From NCBI GenBank assembly GCA_014871385.1, contig CM026426.1, forward strand, positions 104,939,281 to 105,003,280: a stretch of DNA of 64,000 nt. Reading direction: 5' to 3'. The stretch comes from Ceratodon purpureus (Eukaryota > Streptophyta > Bryopsida > Pseudoditrichales > Ditrichaceae). A model generated the notes under the pieces. That model had not been told where the DNA came from. It saw only the letters and a list, made by a program, of their open reading frames with translations, and ran no database searches. The stretch's first letter is position 1. Every line of letters starts with the position of its first letter. A program made the position numbers and the translations under genes. Shown here one piece after another: positions 34,888 through 46,092 of the stretch.

Positions 34888-35684
34888 TCAATACCCCACA
34901 CGGTAGTGCTTCCTCAGAGTGGGCCACTTGTGAACATCTTTGAAACGGTTAATAAGATGTCCGAGTCCACCCATCGTTCGGCAATCATTCTTGCAAATTC
35001 TATCAAGGTAAATTATATTGAAAACTAAAGCAAGGTCTCTGATCCTCTGAAAATGGCGTGTTTCCACTGCTTCCGATTTGTGATATGCCATGCACATGTT
35101 GCCGCGGTTGATCCTTGTGGCAATTTTGGCGGTTGTGAACTCCTCCGATCCAATATCCAAATCTGGAATGATTTGAATATCTTGTTTTTCCTTATGTATG
35201 TATACCACGCAAGGATCCACCCAATATCACCTTCCGACGATCTCTTGCATCTGGTGGGAACTCTTGAAAACTCAGGGCAACCTTTTAAGCTCATCTTTCA
35301 TTGTCATCAAGCTCCAATCGCAAACCCTGATGTAGATCTTGGACTCGATGGTTGGAAAGTGAAGTAGGATGTTGTCCGGTGACAAGTCATTGTGGAGCCA
35401 ACTTGTCTTCATTGAGGAGCCAACCATTGTCCCACATTCTTCTCCTTCTTGTTCTTCGGCATCGTGGAAGGCCTTCAAGTACTCCAATTTGCAACTCCAT
35501 ATGAATCCTCAATTCCCGCAAAACAAAGTTGGAGCAATTGAATTCCAAAAGGTTTTGAGGTAAAACCTTTTAAAAATTCAAAATGTCCCCCCTCCTCCCC
35601 TCCCCCCCCCCCCCCTCCCCAAATAAAAGGACCCCTTCTCCCCGGTGAGAAGGTCCAAGAGGGAAGGAGCAAATCCTCCACCAC
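34888..35684 (-). pseudogene. protein-kinase-like pseudogene K2
   Basis: The minus-strand frame from ATG 35684 (MVEDLLLPSWTFSPGRRG) meets a poly-G tract encoding Gly repeats and ends near 35,475. A second frame (35487-35272) has LHNDLSPDNILLHFPTIE, a clear kinase catalytic loop (H-x-D-L-x-x-x-N), followed by IRVCDWSL at the DFG position (Asp kept, F-G replaced by W-S). Frames shift again. 35,220-34,888 encodes IICKNDC-like and LGHLINRFKDVHKWPTLR segments that resemble the late C-lobe. The active-site Asp residues survive better than in K1, but the frame is broken three times. The upstream minus-strand promoter with a doubled TATA box faces this locus. Confidence 0.6.
35602..35615. repeat. 14-bp poly-C tract within a C-rich region
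   Basis: Part of a 35587-35620 C-rich stretch interrupted by single T residues. On the minus strand it encodes the Gly run near the start of K2. Confidence 0.9.
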
Positions 35685-35730
35685 AAGCCAACACCCTCGC
35701 GCAATTGGGAAAAAAAGTGTTAAAAATAGA

Positions 35731-35780
35731 GGAGGGCGGCTTCCCCTTATATAGGGGAGGGCGGCTTCCCCTTATATAGG
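35731..35780 (-). promoter_or_regulatory. duplicated 25-bp TATA-box unit
   Basis: Two perfect tandem copies of ggagggcggcttccccttat-atagg at 35731-35755 and 35756-35780. On the minus strand each holds CTATATAAGG, a canonical TATA box, 50-100 bp upstream of the first ATG of K2 (35684). It is a convincing core promoter by sequence, but it could equally belong to a lost mobile element. Confidence 0.55.
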
Positions 35781-36290
35781 GGAGGCCGACCTCGCAGCCG
35801 TTTCCGCGGCCCCCCGCAACCGTCCGATCGGCCGCGGCTTTGCCCGAAGGCCTGGGCCGTCGGATCGGACGGCCGCGTCAAGCGATGGCGCTGCGTGGCA
35901 ATCGCCCGACACAATCATCCGATCTGACAGCTGCGTCGGCCCGTCGGCCGCACAGCGGACAGCCGCAGGATGGGACGGCCCTCCGCGGCCGCGGTGGGCT
36001 AACGAGGGCCGTTCGATCCCGTTTCGTCTGTGTGGACGACGCTGCGGTCAGCCCTGCGGATAGCCGCGGGATTGAACGGCCCGCAGTTGCCCCACGAGGA
36101 TGGCTGCGGGGTCAAATATACGAAGGCAGCCACTCCAATCCGACGGCCCGCGATCACCCAAATCGGCCGGATCGTGGCCGTCGGATCGAAGGAATGGCCG
36201 TTGGCGGCGATCTCGCGGCCGTCCTCGCGTTCTGATGGCGGAGACACGGCCGCGTCACGGGATCGGCCGATTGGTCGGTTGGAAAATAAA
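35781..36290. promoter_or_regulatory. CGGCCG-rich GC island upstream of K2
   Basis: Repeated ggccgtcggatcg / cggccgcg phrases in about 500 bp, immediately upstream of the duplicated TATA unit. Several long frames on both strands are composition artefacts. This is the third such island located 5' of a gene. Confidence 0.4.
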
Positions 36291-37060
36291 TATCCCCCCT
36301 CGTTCGGTGAATTCCTACAACGATGTAATTCTGGAGTGTCGGGGACGCCCAGTCGGGACGGGGGACATCCGGACATCCGGGGCCGGGTGGGAAGTCCAAT
36401 TTGAATACCGTGGTTCTTCCAGAGTTGCCGAAGAGGTGTCGGATGGTGCCAATGTCCATAGTACAGTATGCTGTGGCTTAGGTGGCGGGGGGTTTTCCAT
36501 CGCGGTTGCTTGTACTCCCCTACAACTTCCCGAGCTGGCCCTTTGAGCTCTTGTGTCTTGGGTGCCGATGGTTTCCCTAACAGAGTGGCTCCCTATCACG
36601 CCGTGGCACCCCCCAGATCCATAGGTTCTACAAGAGCCATGACTTTAAGAACCATGGCCTGCCCGTGTTCCCCGCGCTTCGTGCAACTGATCTCCTCCGA
36701 GATTTCCAAGCCTCAGGTAGCAGAGGTAGGATCACACTTGTATAAGATTGAGGGTTAGCCGGTTGGTCGGACCATGAGGGCGGGCTTGCTGGACACTGTA
36801 GTCGGACTAGGCGGGTCGTTTTGAGGGGGGAGGGTGGGGGGTACGGGGGAGCGATTGCGAGGGGAGAGACTTTTGTCGTGCGTGACGTTCCTTCCAATGT
36901 GAACGGACGTGCCTTCGGCTGTTAGCACTAAGCGTACGTCAAGCGGGCCGCGGAGTGGGTCCGGCAGTGTGGACTGTTTGGCATTGTCGGACTTGATATT
37001 TGGGAAGTGGGACGTAGGATTCGGGTGACGGACATCTAGGCGGACTGAGCCGCGTGTAAG
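36291..37060. other. non-coding, GTCCG/CCGGA-rich
   Basis: No supported gene. A CGGAC/GTCCG-rich section lies at 36,760-37,055 just before the CACTA element, whose target site GGG is in it. Confidence 0.4.
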
Positions 37061-37063
37061 GGG

Positions 37064-37094
37064 CACTACAACAAATCCAGCCCAATGTGACTAG
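37064..37094 (+). repeat. left terminal inverted repeat of CACTA element
   Basis: Begins CACTACAACAAATCCAGCC and ends gtgactag; identical to the reverse complement of 41060-41090. Flanked on the left by GGG (37061-37063). Confidence 0.93.
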
Positions 37095-39559
37095 ATGTAA
37101 ACCGGCCCATGTGACTGCGTAGTCACATCAGTCAATAGTTTAGTCAAAATTCAGTCATAACAGGGACCAGTCATCGATTAGTCATGGACTAGTCATAGAG
37201 TAGTCATATACCTAGTCATTTTTTTGAGGACTTGGGTAGGAACGTCTTCGGGAACGGGCCATATGTTCCCCAGCACTGTTTACATAGTCATGCTTTGAGT
37301 GCTTACTATATGGAGTCATACTAACATAGTCATATAATATTGGTATTTGATTTCTGTATGACTTGGTGTTGTCATAGAGTTGGTTTGGGTGACTTCATGT
37401 AGTCCTGTAGTCTTTAACTGAACTAATAGTAGTCATGTATTTCAATTAAATGATTTTGAAGTTATCTAAGTCATTGACTCAATTGGTGAGTGCTGTAAAA
37501 TTGGAGTAGGTCCATAATCTTCACTTACATAATATCAAACTTCCCTAATCAATATTACCGTATTTGCGCGCAAACATTTTAGGATGTCATTTCATTAACA
37601 CTTGTAAATACAACTTCAAGAATTTGCAACTAACTGCAATGGAGTTCAAAATCATGATTCCACTTGTTCTATTCTTCTATTTGATTTGAAAGTTGCACAA
37701 AAAATTCTTGTATGCTTAACTTCGCTATAGATTTCAAGAGTTGACAAAGAAGTCATTATTGATTGCCTTTCCATATTTTTTGAAATGTGAAAGTGATTGC
37801 AAAATAACGTAGTCATGTGGACAGTTTTCTTTACTAAAATTGATAATGATTGCAAAGTAACATAGTCATCTAGTAAAAATTAAAAAATTATGAAGATAGA
37901 GAAATGAAATTAGAATCAATTAGTTCTTCTAATATTTTGTTATTTCTAAGTCATTTAAGATCACTGTTATTGCTTTTTTGCTCAAAAATGAACTTGAGAA
38001 ATTCTAGTTTTGAAAAGCAAACCTTAATTTTTCATTTGCCAAGTGACAAACGTCCTACGGTGTTACAGTATGCATTACCCATGTGAATGAGAGATAGGAC
38101 TAATAGTCCTCCACCTTAGAGGCAACTTTGGCAACCTCTAGTCAATAGTTAATTAATTTCAAATTTTGTTGTCTAGCATGAAAAAGAGCAATTTTTTTGA
38201 ACTTCAACTTTTCAAGAAATATATAGTTTTTATTTCAATTTCCATCTACAAGTAATGGATTTTCATAATGTTTTTATTTTAGTGAACGTCAGGTGATCAC
38301 TTTGAATTTTTTTAATTGATTTGATTTTAAATTCATGTGTTTGATTTCAAGATATTTCATCATTTATCTAATCTTATTTCATGATTTTTCAACAAACAGG
38401 CTATAATATTATTTTTTTAATCTGACATTTATATTTGGAATTATTTTTGGCAAAGCTCCCCTTAAGGTAGTGTAGGTTACTTGCAGCTTTTGCACCGTTT
38501 TGCCTAATAATTAATTAAAGTGCAAAAGGTATTCAGGCAATTCAAAATATAATATCTCAAAGTTGGGTAATTCTAACTTATATATTACAATGCACTCTTC
38601 AAAACCATCACATTCCATTACCAACATTACAATTAAATTAATTTTTTTGGGGGCAAACAAAGGGAAGAATTTCTAGAAAATTTAAGCAGATTTGTAAATA
38701 ATTATTTTCTGCCTAAACTGCTAATAACCTGCGGTATGCATTATGCATCACCCCGCAGAGTTACTTTGAATGATGGTGCTGTGAATGAGAGCTTAAAGCT
38801 CTACTACTACCTCCTTCCTTCAATAAAGTCATCCATCAAACCATCATCCTCCCATCTTGGCACCCAATAAGTCAATCTTCAAGTACCCTTAAACCTTGAC
38901 CTCATTACATTGCGATTTTTCTCTCTCCGCCTCTTGTCATTCTCCTTCTGATTTGTACTAGCCATAACAATGCGGAATCCCCTCGAACAGCACACTCAGG
39001 AGTAGGAAGAAGATGGTATGCAAATGAGAGGTTGAAGCTCTGTCTTTGCAAGCTACTACTTTGTAAGCTCTCTTTTCCACTTTGTCACTTCTGTTTTTTG
39101 CACCTTGGTGAGGTTTAGGGTAAAGCCATTCATCAAACCATCTATCTGTTTGATATTATGAGGTGATCTTGAGCTCATTTTGATTATGCTCTTGCTTTTT
39201 TGTTTTTGGAAAATGTGATGAATTGCTAGGGTTTGGTCATTTGATGTGAAGACCCACCTGTTGGTTTTTTTTTGAGTTTTTGCAAGGTGATGAATTTGGG
39301 GTTTCATTGGTCTTTGGAAATGACTCTCTGGGAATACAGGACTGCAGGAGATTGGGTTTCTGAATTTAATTCAAGAAACATTGTTTTGGTTCAACGTTGG
39401 ACTTCAATAATGAGACGGTTTGAAGTATATTCAGGTTTTGAGTGGAAGCATGATGTTGCTCTATCTACTACATGCTTATGGGGTTGAATGCAAGTTGTTT
39501 TGTTTCATTAAATTGCATAGGGCAGAGTGATGATTGTTGGGTGGTTTAGTAATTTAGGA

Positions 39560-40470
39560 TTGCAAGGCATTATTCTTCGCAGCTGGCATCATGGTGGCGG
39601 TGGCACTCGCACTTGCTAGTGTCGCCACGACCAACACGACAATCTCTAGTTCCAGCCCCTGCTCTGTGCGGCAAAGCCCAGGGTATGAACATATGTGATT
39701 TATGTTATCTAGTCTGGGCTGAATGGTATCCGGATTCTTGTTACATTTAATTGGTTTGTTCGTTCAATTTCGATGCATATCTCTGTTGTGTTTGTTATGA
39801 AGCTAATGAAGTCGCTTTTATTCGTATTTATTTGTTATTGAACAGGATGATGGTATAATCGGATGATTTGGCGAGTTCTTTGATGAGAGGCAATAGGAAG
39901 CCTTTGGGAACGACAAACAATAGTCTCTCCATTACTTATGTTTTCAATTCCAACATGCTGTACAACATGAAGAGATTAAAGTGTTCAGGTACAAGCCAGA
40001 TTGTATGAATCTATTGTACTCCTTGTGTTGTAACGTCCAAGTTCCTTTTTCATCTTACGAACTTGGTGAGGATTCTGTGATTTTTGAGTTGTGAGACGGA
40101 AGGTTTTCAAATGGTTTCGAAATGGTCCTTAGAGATGACGAAATTGTTGACATTTTAGTTTAATGTGATTTAGCTCCCTTGCACTTTGGAGGTTTTGCAG
40201 CGATTTTGGGAGCAGTCACCAGGTCTGGACAGCTGTTACACTGTTTCGAGACCGATGGATCATTTGGCTCTGCATGTACATTGCTTGAAGCCCGGGGTCA
40301 GTATCAAAGGAGATCAAAAAGAGGATGGGAATGCTTTGATTTGTCAGTAGCAGATGTCGGGAGTGCTGCGTTTGCAATGGAATGGCGACCAGCTGCGGAG
40401 CAGTTGATGCTTGTCACGAGTGTAGCACTTGCATATGTGGCCGATTCAAGTGAGTGGCAAACGTAGTCAT
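39560..40470 (+). other. GC-richer internal segment of the CACTA element
   Basis: Two islands stand out from the AT-rich body: 39,580-39,690 (open as MVAVALALASVATTNTT, signal-peptide-like) and 40,179-40,463 (95-codon frame with LLHCFETDGSFGSACTLLEA). They may be captured host-gene fragments, as CACTA elements often carry. I recognise neither. Confidence 0.35.
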
Positions 40471-40802
40471 TAGAGTATGGATAGTCAAGTTCTAGTCATA
40501 GGAACACTGATTTAAGATTGAAATTTGACTCTCGCTCGTGAAAGGAACAAATATATAAGGACTCCACATAGTCATCAGATGATATGGGTGACTATGTATA
40601 GTGAAGTATATATGACTCTACAGAGTCGTATTATCTCAATGTATGACTCAACTAAGTGACTGATCAATGTATGATTCAAGTAAGTCACCATCATACTACT
40701 ATGCGTAGTGATAAAACCATTCATGTGTTGACTAATACATCACTACAATTAGTCATGCCAATCAAAAGATATTTTCGTATAGGTGACTCTGTACACTCAT
40801 AT

Positions 40803-40859
40803 ATTGTTGACTATACTTAGTCACTTATACCATATTGGTGACTAAGTATAGTCAACAAT
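40803..40859. repeat. perfect 22-bp hairpin in the CACTA subterminal region
   Basis: Arms 40803-40824 and 40838-40859 are exact reverse complements (attgttgactatacttagtc.. and ..gactaagtatagtcaacaat), loop 13 bp. It carries two GTCA-type subterminal motifs per arm. Confidence 0.9.
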
Positions 40860-41059
40860 AAATGCCTTTACACAGTCATATTTTCCCAAATCCTAGAGCA
40901 AGTCCCTACTTGAGGTCCCAAAACACCATACAAACGCAGTATCGGGAACAAAAAATGTCCGATGTGACAGCTAGTCAGATTGTCCGAAGCGACTAACTCA
41001 AAATGACTACAAACAGTGTAAGTCAAATTTTGATTTATGCCCTATTCCAGTCATAAAAC

Positions 41060-41090
41060 CTAGTCACATTGGGCTGGATTTGTTGTAGTG
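41060..41090 (-). repeat. right terminal inverted repeat of CACTA element
   Basis: 31 bp, ends tttgttgtagtg. Flanked on the right by GGG (41091-41093). Confidence 0.93.
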
Positions 41091-41468
41091 GGGTGTTGTG
41101 CTCACGTTTCAAATATCCAATTTTACACGTGCGTGACTCGGGGCGAGTCTACAGAAATAAGGTAAAGCCGAACAAAATTATATTTATGCAATGGTTATGA
41201 TACTTATGAACAAAAAAACTATTGTTCCTGGTTATCACCGTATACAGTCCTAGCAGTAAATCTCACTCCAAATCGTCCAAGTGCACAGTATCTTGTGTTC
41301 CGGACGCTATTCTACTATGGCCAGGTTGCATTGGGTCCCGAGAAGAAGGAATCGACGGTGTCAAGACTCTGGAGGTACGTGCCAACTGGCATGGGTTTGT
41401 CGCATTGGAAGAAAGCCATAACACGTTTTTGCTTGAATTCTCTAGCGGTGTCGTGCTTCTTTGGGGGA

Positions 41469-41490
41469 GGGGGGGGGGGGGGGGGGGGGG
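41469..41490. repeat. 22-bp poly-G tract
   Basis: Uninterrupted run of 22 G preceded by ttgggggag and followed by agagagag. It could form G-quadruplex DNA. It lies in non-coding sequence between the CACTA element and P2. Confidence 0.9.
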
Positions 41491-41670
41491 AGAGAGAGGT
41501 GCGCTAATCCCTAAACTTTTTGAAGTGGATGCACCACTTGATAAATATCGACAACATGGGGGTACTTGAGCCTTGGGCTTTAGTCCTAGCCCATCGAGCC
41601 ATTTTCTGGTTTTCGGGTTAACTTGTCATAATAATTCTTTGAGAGCTTGTCATAATAATTCTTTGATTAG

Positions 41671-44563
41671 TCATTTCCAATGGTAATTTTGTTCGTAAAA
41701 AAACTCGCTCTCTTGTCTTGGATCCCTATTCAATCTCGGCAAGTTGGCCAATTTGTTAGTATATGCTATAGGCTTACCGTGTGAACTCACTTGATTTGGA
41801 TTCGGTCCATGGATCAGCTTAGCGCGGCCTCGGTCATAGTAAAAACGGCAAACTTGATAGAAGTACTGCCCCAGTGGATGATCAGGAGCCCTCCTTGGGT
41901 CTATCAATTTGGCTGCTTTTAAAATGATCTTAGGCGTATTTAGCAAGTCCTCGCCCTTGTTTTGCTTATACATCTGAAGCTTCGACTTGTGTAATTGTTA
42001 GACCCATTCCATTGGTTTACCTTCGAACTCCTCAAGCTTGAATTCTTTCGAATAGTCCTTTGGATCGTACACTTAGCTCCTGGGCATGTAATCCTTCATT
42101 CCAAAAGATGAGTACAAGCGAGGGTGGAAAGGAGATCGGCAAACTAGACAGTGACGTTGTTTTACCATCATCGGGAATAAACACTGAGGATGAAATCCGT
42201 TGTCACACGTCCCTTGTTGATAGCATCCCTCCTCGCCAAATGGATTGTGGCACATGACGCATTTCATTCCGTTGCTGACCATTTATATAGATTAGGCCAT
42301 ACCAGCTTTAATATCTCATTCTCGGGAATTCCTTTTAGCTGCTCCCGGTTCCAATTGTGATCCGGGTTAGGAATAACCTCCCATTGAATGCTACATGTTG
42401 GGTTCTCGACGTTAGGTATGGTCTTCCATTCCTGAGGGTACATGGTCTCTAAAAGCGGCCAAGAAGTGAGGAGCAAGTGCCGTGACCTATTATTCAGGTT
42501 CGACTCCCGTTGAATCGCCTTGAACTCCATGACAAATTGTTGCTTTCCTGCTAATGTAATTATCGTGTTCACGTACATATCCTGCGTGGTTTGAATTGCA
42601 TCCTGGATGTCCTGTTGAAGATTCTTGCACATGTCTTCCAGGCTCTTGACAAGCTCGTTGTTGGCACCATCTTGACCCGCAATGCCGATTTTCGATGCAA
42701 GGCGGATTGCCTCCTCCCGTAGCTGGATGTTTTCTGCTTCCAATGCCACCACCTTGGCAAAGTTTGCTTCCTTCTCTGCCTCTACCTCTGATGGTAACAA
42801 GCTCTCATTCTGCTGGGCGACCTCCTTGAAGGCGTTTAGTTTGTCATGTGTCCCCTTTGCCAAAGCTTCTACGACCAATGCTCTTTTCTTAGTATGGGTC
42901 AGTTTGACTTCTAGTGTCCTGACAACCTCTTCTGCCTTCGTTGCATTCCTATTAGCCTCCTCCAGTTGGAGAGACAGTCTCCGACCTTCTTCCGTTGCCT
43001 TCCCATGTTTCTCGGCCTCTTCCAGCCGGACACTCAGCTCCTTCGATTCCGCATCCGCCGCTCTTACTTGTTTTAGAGCATCTTCAAGTCGGATGTTCAT
43101 GTTCTTGGAATCCGTTTCCAATGCCATTGCTCATTTTTGAGCACCCTCAAGTCGGACATTTAAACCCGAGGCACAAGCCTCGGCCGCAGTTGCTGCATCC
43201 ATAGAGTTCTTCATATCCTTTTCCCACATAGTTGCCTTTGCCTCTGCTCTCTCAACGCCTCGTCCCTTTTGCGTGACAATAACATTGTATTCAACCTTCC
43301 AGCGCTCTGGTCTCTTGTGCCAAAAGCCGCTAGCGTGAGTTCTAATCCACCTATTGTTGCTTTTAATTTGCAAACGTCCGCCTCATGTATGGCAAAAAAA
43401 AAACCTCCAACAGCCGCCGCATTATCGGGTCCGTTCCTAGTACAACGTTTGTTGCACCTCCCAGCTTAGGTGGATCATGATATGCCCCGCTAGTTGTCGC
43501 ACGGTGTCCAAGTATACCATGTTCTGACCCCTGCATCCGCCAATCTCATCTAGTCGTCACCCGGACTCTCCCACCGAATATCTCGTCCGACCCACCTAAA
43601 CGCTCGTCCACCCCCCCCCCCCCCCCCCCCCCGATTCCATTATGCGCCCCGTCAAACTCCATGTTAGCTCCTGAAAAGCCGGCTACAGCTGCATTCACAG
43701 CATCGTCCACCCCAACCATAGCAACGTCTGGCCCGGAACTCCCCTTGCCTGTCTTAGATGCCCCCCATTCGGAGCCCGTTAGCTCATTCCCCTCGTCCCT
43801 CGTCCGCAATGCAGTTGCCGCTCTCGACCCTTCTCTCGCACTCCCGCCCATGGTGGAGTCCGATCCAGTTTTCCGCCATCCGGATCCGAGCATTCCATCC
43901 ATCTGATTATCTTAAGTCAGACTCTAAATTGTGCATTGCCGTGGTCTACTAGCCCTCGATGGTTCCATGTCCGCCGATATTGCCCCTTTGCATTTTCAAC
44001 GAGTGAAGGATTTTCCCTGATTAATTGCAGACATCTGTGTAAGGAATGTGCACCAGCATCTTCACTGTCAATTTGTCCCCTAGGCTTCCAAAGGCCCCTG
44101 GAAACTTTAAAGTAGACCAATTGACCTTCTTCTTCGACACATGCTCATCGTACATCAAAGCAAGGATGCTTCTCGGAATCTTGTTCTTCAGCCACTTGAG
44201 TTCGTTAGATATTGGCCAAAGAATGCACAGAAACCTCCACTTGACGTCCACCTCTGCTCAGGCATGGTACTTGGCATTCTTTGCCTTGCAATGTAACGCG
44301 TGCTGACCTTCTGGCCAAAGCTGATCAAAGTGAGGAAAGTCGACAAACTTCATAGTAGTCGCAGCCTCCCACGGCTTTGGCGCTCTCTCCCAGCCATCGT
44401 ATGCCAACAAAGCTTGATTGTTGAAAATATCCAGCTGCAAATCCAGATCCTAGCGGGCTCTCTTCCCGGAACCACTCGCACACTGCAATCCGCCGGCGTA
44501 CTCATCGCCGCCAGGTCTATTTAGCCTCCTTCTAGATAGACTGCTCGATCCTCCGGTAGACAT
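41671..44563 (-). pseudogene. unknown coiled-coil/RING-like family, copy P2
   Basis: ATG at 44563 (MSTGGSSSLSRRR). The first part, in one frame to 44,021, holds DIFNNQALLAYDGWERA, HFDQLWPEGQH and LALMYDEHVSKKKVNWSTL, matching copy P1, with stops TAG (about 44,450), TGA (44,258) and TAA (44,021). A Gly/Ser/Asp-rich segment follows (43,902-43,546, including a Gly run from a 22-bp G tract on this strand). Then comes a long coiled coil (43,373-42,430; many LEEA/LEVKL heptads), a WNREQLKGIPENEILKLVW block, and after a one-base shift CVMCHNPFGEEGC...GFHPQC...CLVCRSPFHP, a RING-like cluster of eight Cys/His. A C-terminal block (41,973-41,671) is basic. Order equals P1. It is a decayed gene with a partly intact zinc module. 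Confidence 0.65.
43611..43632. repeat. 22-bp poly-C tract inside P2
   Basis: On the coding (minus) strand it reads as Gly codons in the frame 43,902-43,546. Slippage here would shift the frame of P2. Confidence 0.9.
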
Positions 44564-45360
44564 CCTTGTGCAGTGAACTTCGGCCCTGTTCACAATATGT
44601 GGGTTAGTTGAAATTTCCACTAATCTTAAACCCTAAAGGAACACTTTGCTAATGCTGGAGGCGGATAAAAAAAACCCTTTAAGCATACAATATGACAAAG
44701 GTAGCCATTTAGTGCAATTTAGTCATTATGGAATATTACGGTCCTACAAGGACCCCACGCTCCACTCCGCACCCCACGAGCCTGCACACTTAGAGAGAGG
44801 CAAGCGCTCTGGGCGCAAAAGCAAAGGAGAATGGGGAACAAATGTGCGTCCAGAATTGCCTTTTATACAAGTCCGCCTCTCCCTCTCGCATTCGCTTGAC
44901 CCAGTGCCCATCTCGCTCTCGCCCCTTCCTGTTATTTGCTCCCTTCTACATCCCGCGTTCCTTGTCAAGCGCACAACGTTCCCTTTCCGTTCAAAGGCGA
45001 ATCAGACCTGGCCCTAGACGTCCAGTCCGCCCACTAGTCCGCGTCCCGCTCAGTAGTTGTCAATCCGGCTTGCATTCCATAGTCCGCTCTACAATCCGCA
45101 CTATTGTCCGCTATATCGCCTCCACATGCAAACGTTCCAAAATAACCTGGTCACTAGCAGTGTCCGACCTCGTCCGTCGAATTGCCCTTTTAAAATTTGG
45201 TGTTCGTCCGCTCTTTTCCGATCTTAACCAGCAAATTGCATACAAGTGGAGAGATAGTCTTTGTCCAGCTCCCCAATTATCAACCCATCCGGAATAGTGC
45301 TTTGAAGCGTCCGACCGAGTGTTGGACTCCTCGTCATATATGTAGTCCGTGATGATCCGC
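44564..45360. promoter_or_regulatory. P2 upstream region, GTCCG-rich
   Basis: Within 44,980-45,360 GTCCG or TCCGC recurs about 15 times (cagtccgcccactagtccgc, tagtccgctctacaatccgc). It lies 5' of P2 as the CGGCCG islands lie 5' of other genes. Open frames on the plus strand (44,646-45,297) are compositional. A regulatory role is inference. Confidence 0.3.
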
Positions 45361-46092
45361 TCTATAGTGAGTAATTTCTGGACGACATTACATTCAAAGC
45401 CCTATTCAGGAAAAAAAAAATTATATACATATTTAAGGAGGGTGCATGCACGAGTTTGTCACACATTGCCCAGGCCAAAATAGCAATATCATACATGAAG
45501 ACAATACGTGACCGAAGCAAACATCGAGCAAAGAATAACACATGCATATGACAATTGTGAGAGCCAAGATTCTACAACACAGTATAAATTCCATCTCACA
45601 ACCATGAATAATTCAGAATATATTACACGCCGCCAATTCCCTGCAACAAGAATTTGACAAAATTGGAAATTTATTGCATGTTGACAGAGCATTTTTCCTT
45701 ACATAGTAAAATGCCATCATGAACCAATTGTATACACAAGAAAACAAAGGTTTGTGCAGATTTAGACCGGTCAAGTGATTCAAAAACGATCAGTTTCTCT
45801 AATTGAAAAACAGGAATTGCAAAAAAATATCTATGATACGTAAGGTACCATGGACAAAACTTCTCAAAATCAAATATTATCCTGCAAGAGTCATTGTGCT
45901 CCGGAACTCTAGTGGCTTTGCTCAAGAAACGGATTCGATGCAAGTTTCATCTTTGCTAGCGGCTTGAATTTTCACAAAATCCTTCCTTTGGATGCAGGTC
46001 CTCGTCGTCCCTAGCGCGAACACCGTCGTAGATCCTAAGAAGCCTCTAAATCATTCCTCTTATGCAGCTTTGAAGTCTCCATTCCTAATCCC
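45361..46092. other. spacer with a weak minus-strand frame
   Basis: A minus-strand frame at 45,671-45,943 (FDFEKFCPWYLTYHRYFF) is protein-like but unrecognised. It could be a downstream exon of the minus-strand locus at 46.1-46.8 kb. The rest is AT-rich. Confidence 0.25.

Larger units (their letters stand above)
37064..41090. mobile_element. complete 4,027-bp non-autonomous CACTA element
   Basis: It starts CACTACAACAAATCC and ends in the exact reverse complement, with 31-bp perfect terminal inverted repeats and GGG on both sides as the 3-bp target duplication typical of CACTA (En/Spm) elements. Subterminal arrays of tagtcat/gtgact-type words run about 300 bp inside the left end and about 600 bp inside the right end; in this superfamily such words are binding sites for the element's own proteins. 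No transposase domain was found inside, so it relies on a partner element. The perfect termini suggest fairly recent movement. Confidence 0.9.

Noticed and set aside
35840-36758. Several 90-150 codon frames on both strands
   Set aside because: GC-island artefacts; four frames open at once over the same bases.
44646-45297. Plus-strand frames upstream of P2
   Set aside because: Ser/Arg/Pro-rich and overlapping; the DNA is GTCCG-rich repeat-like sequence and no domain is visible.
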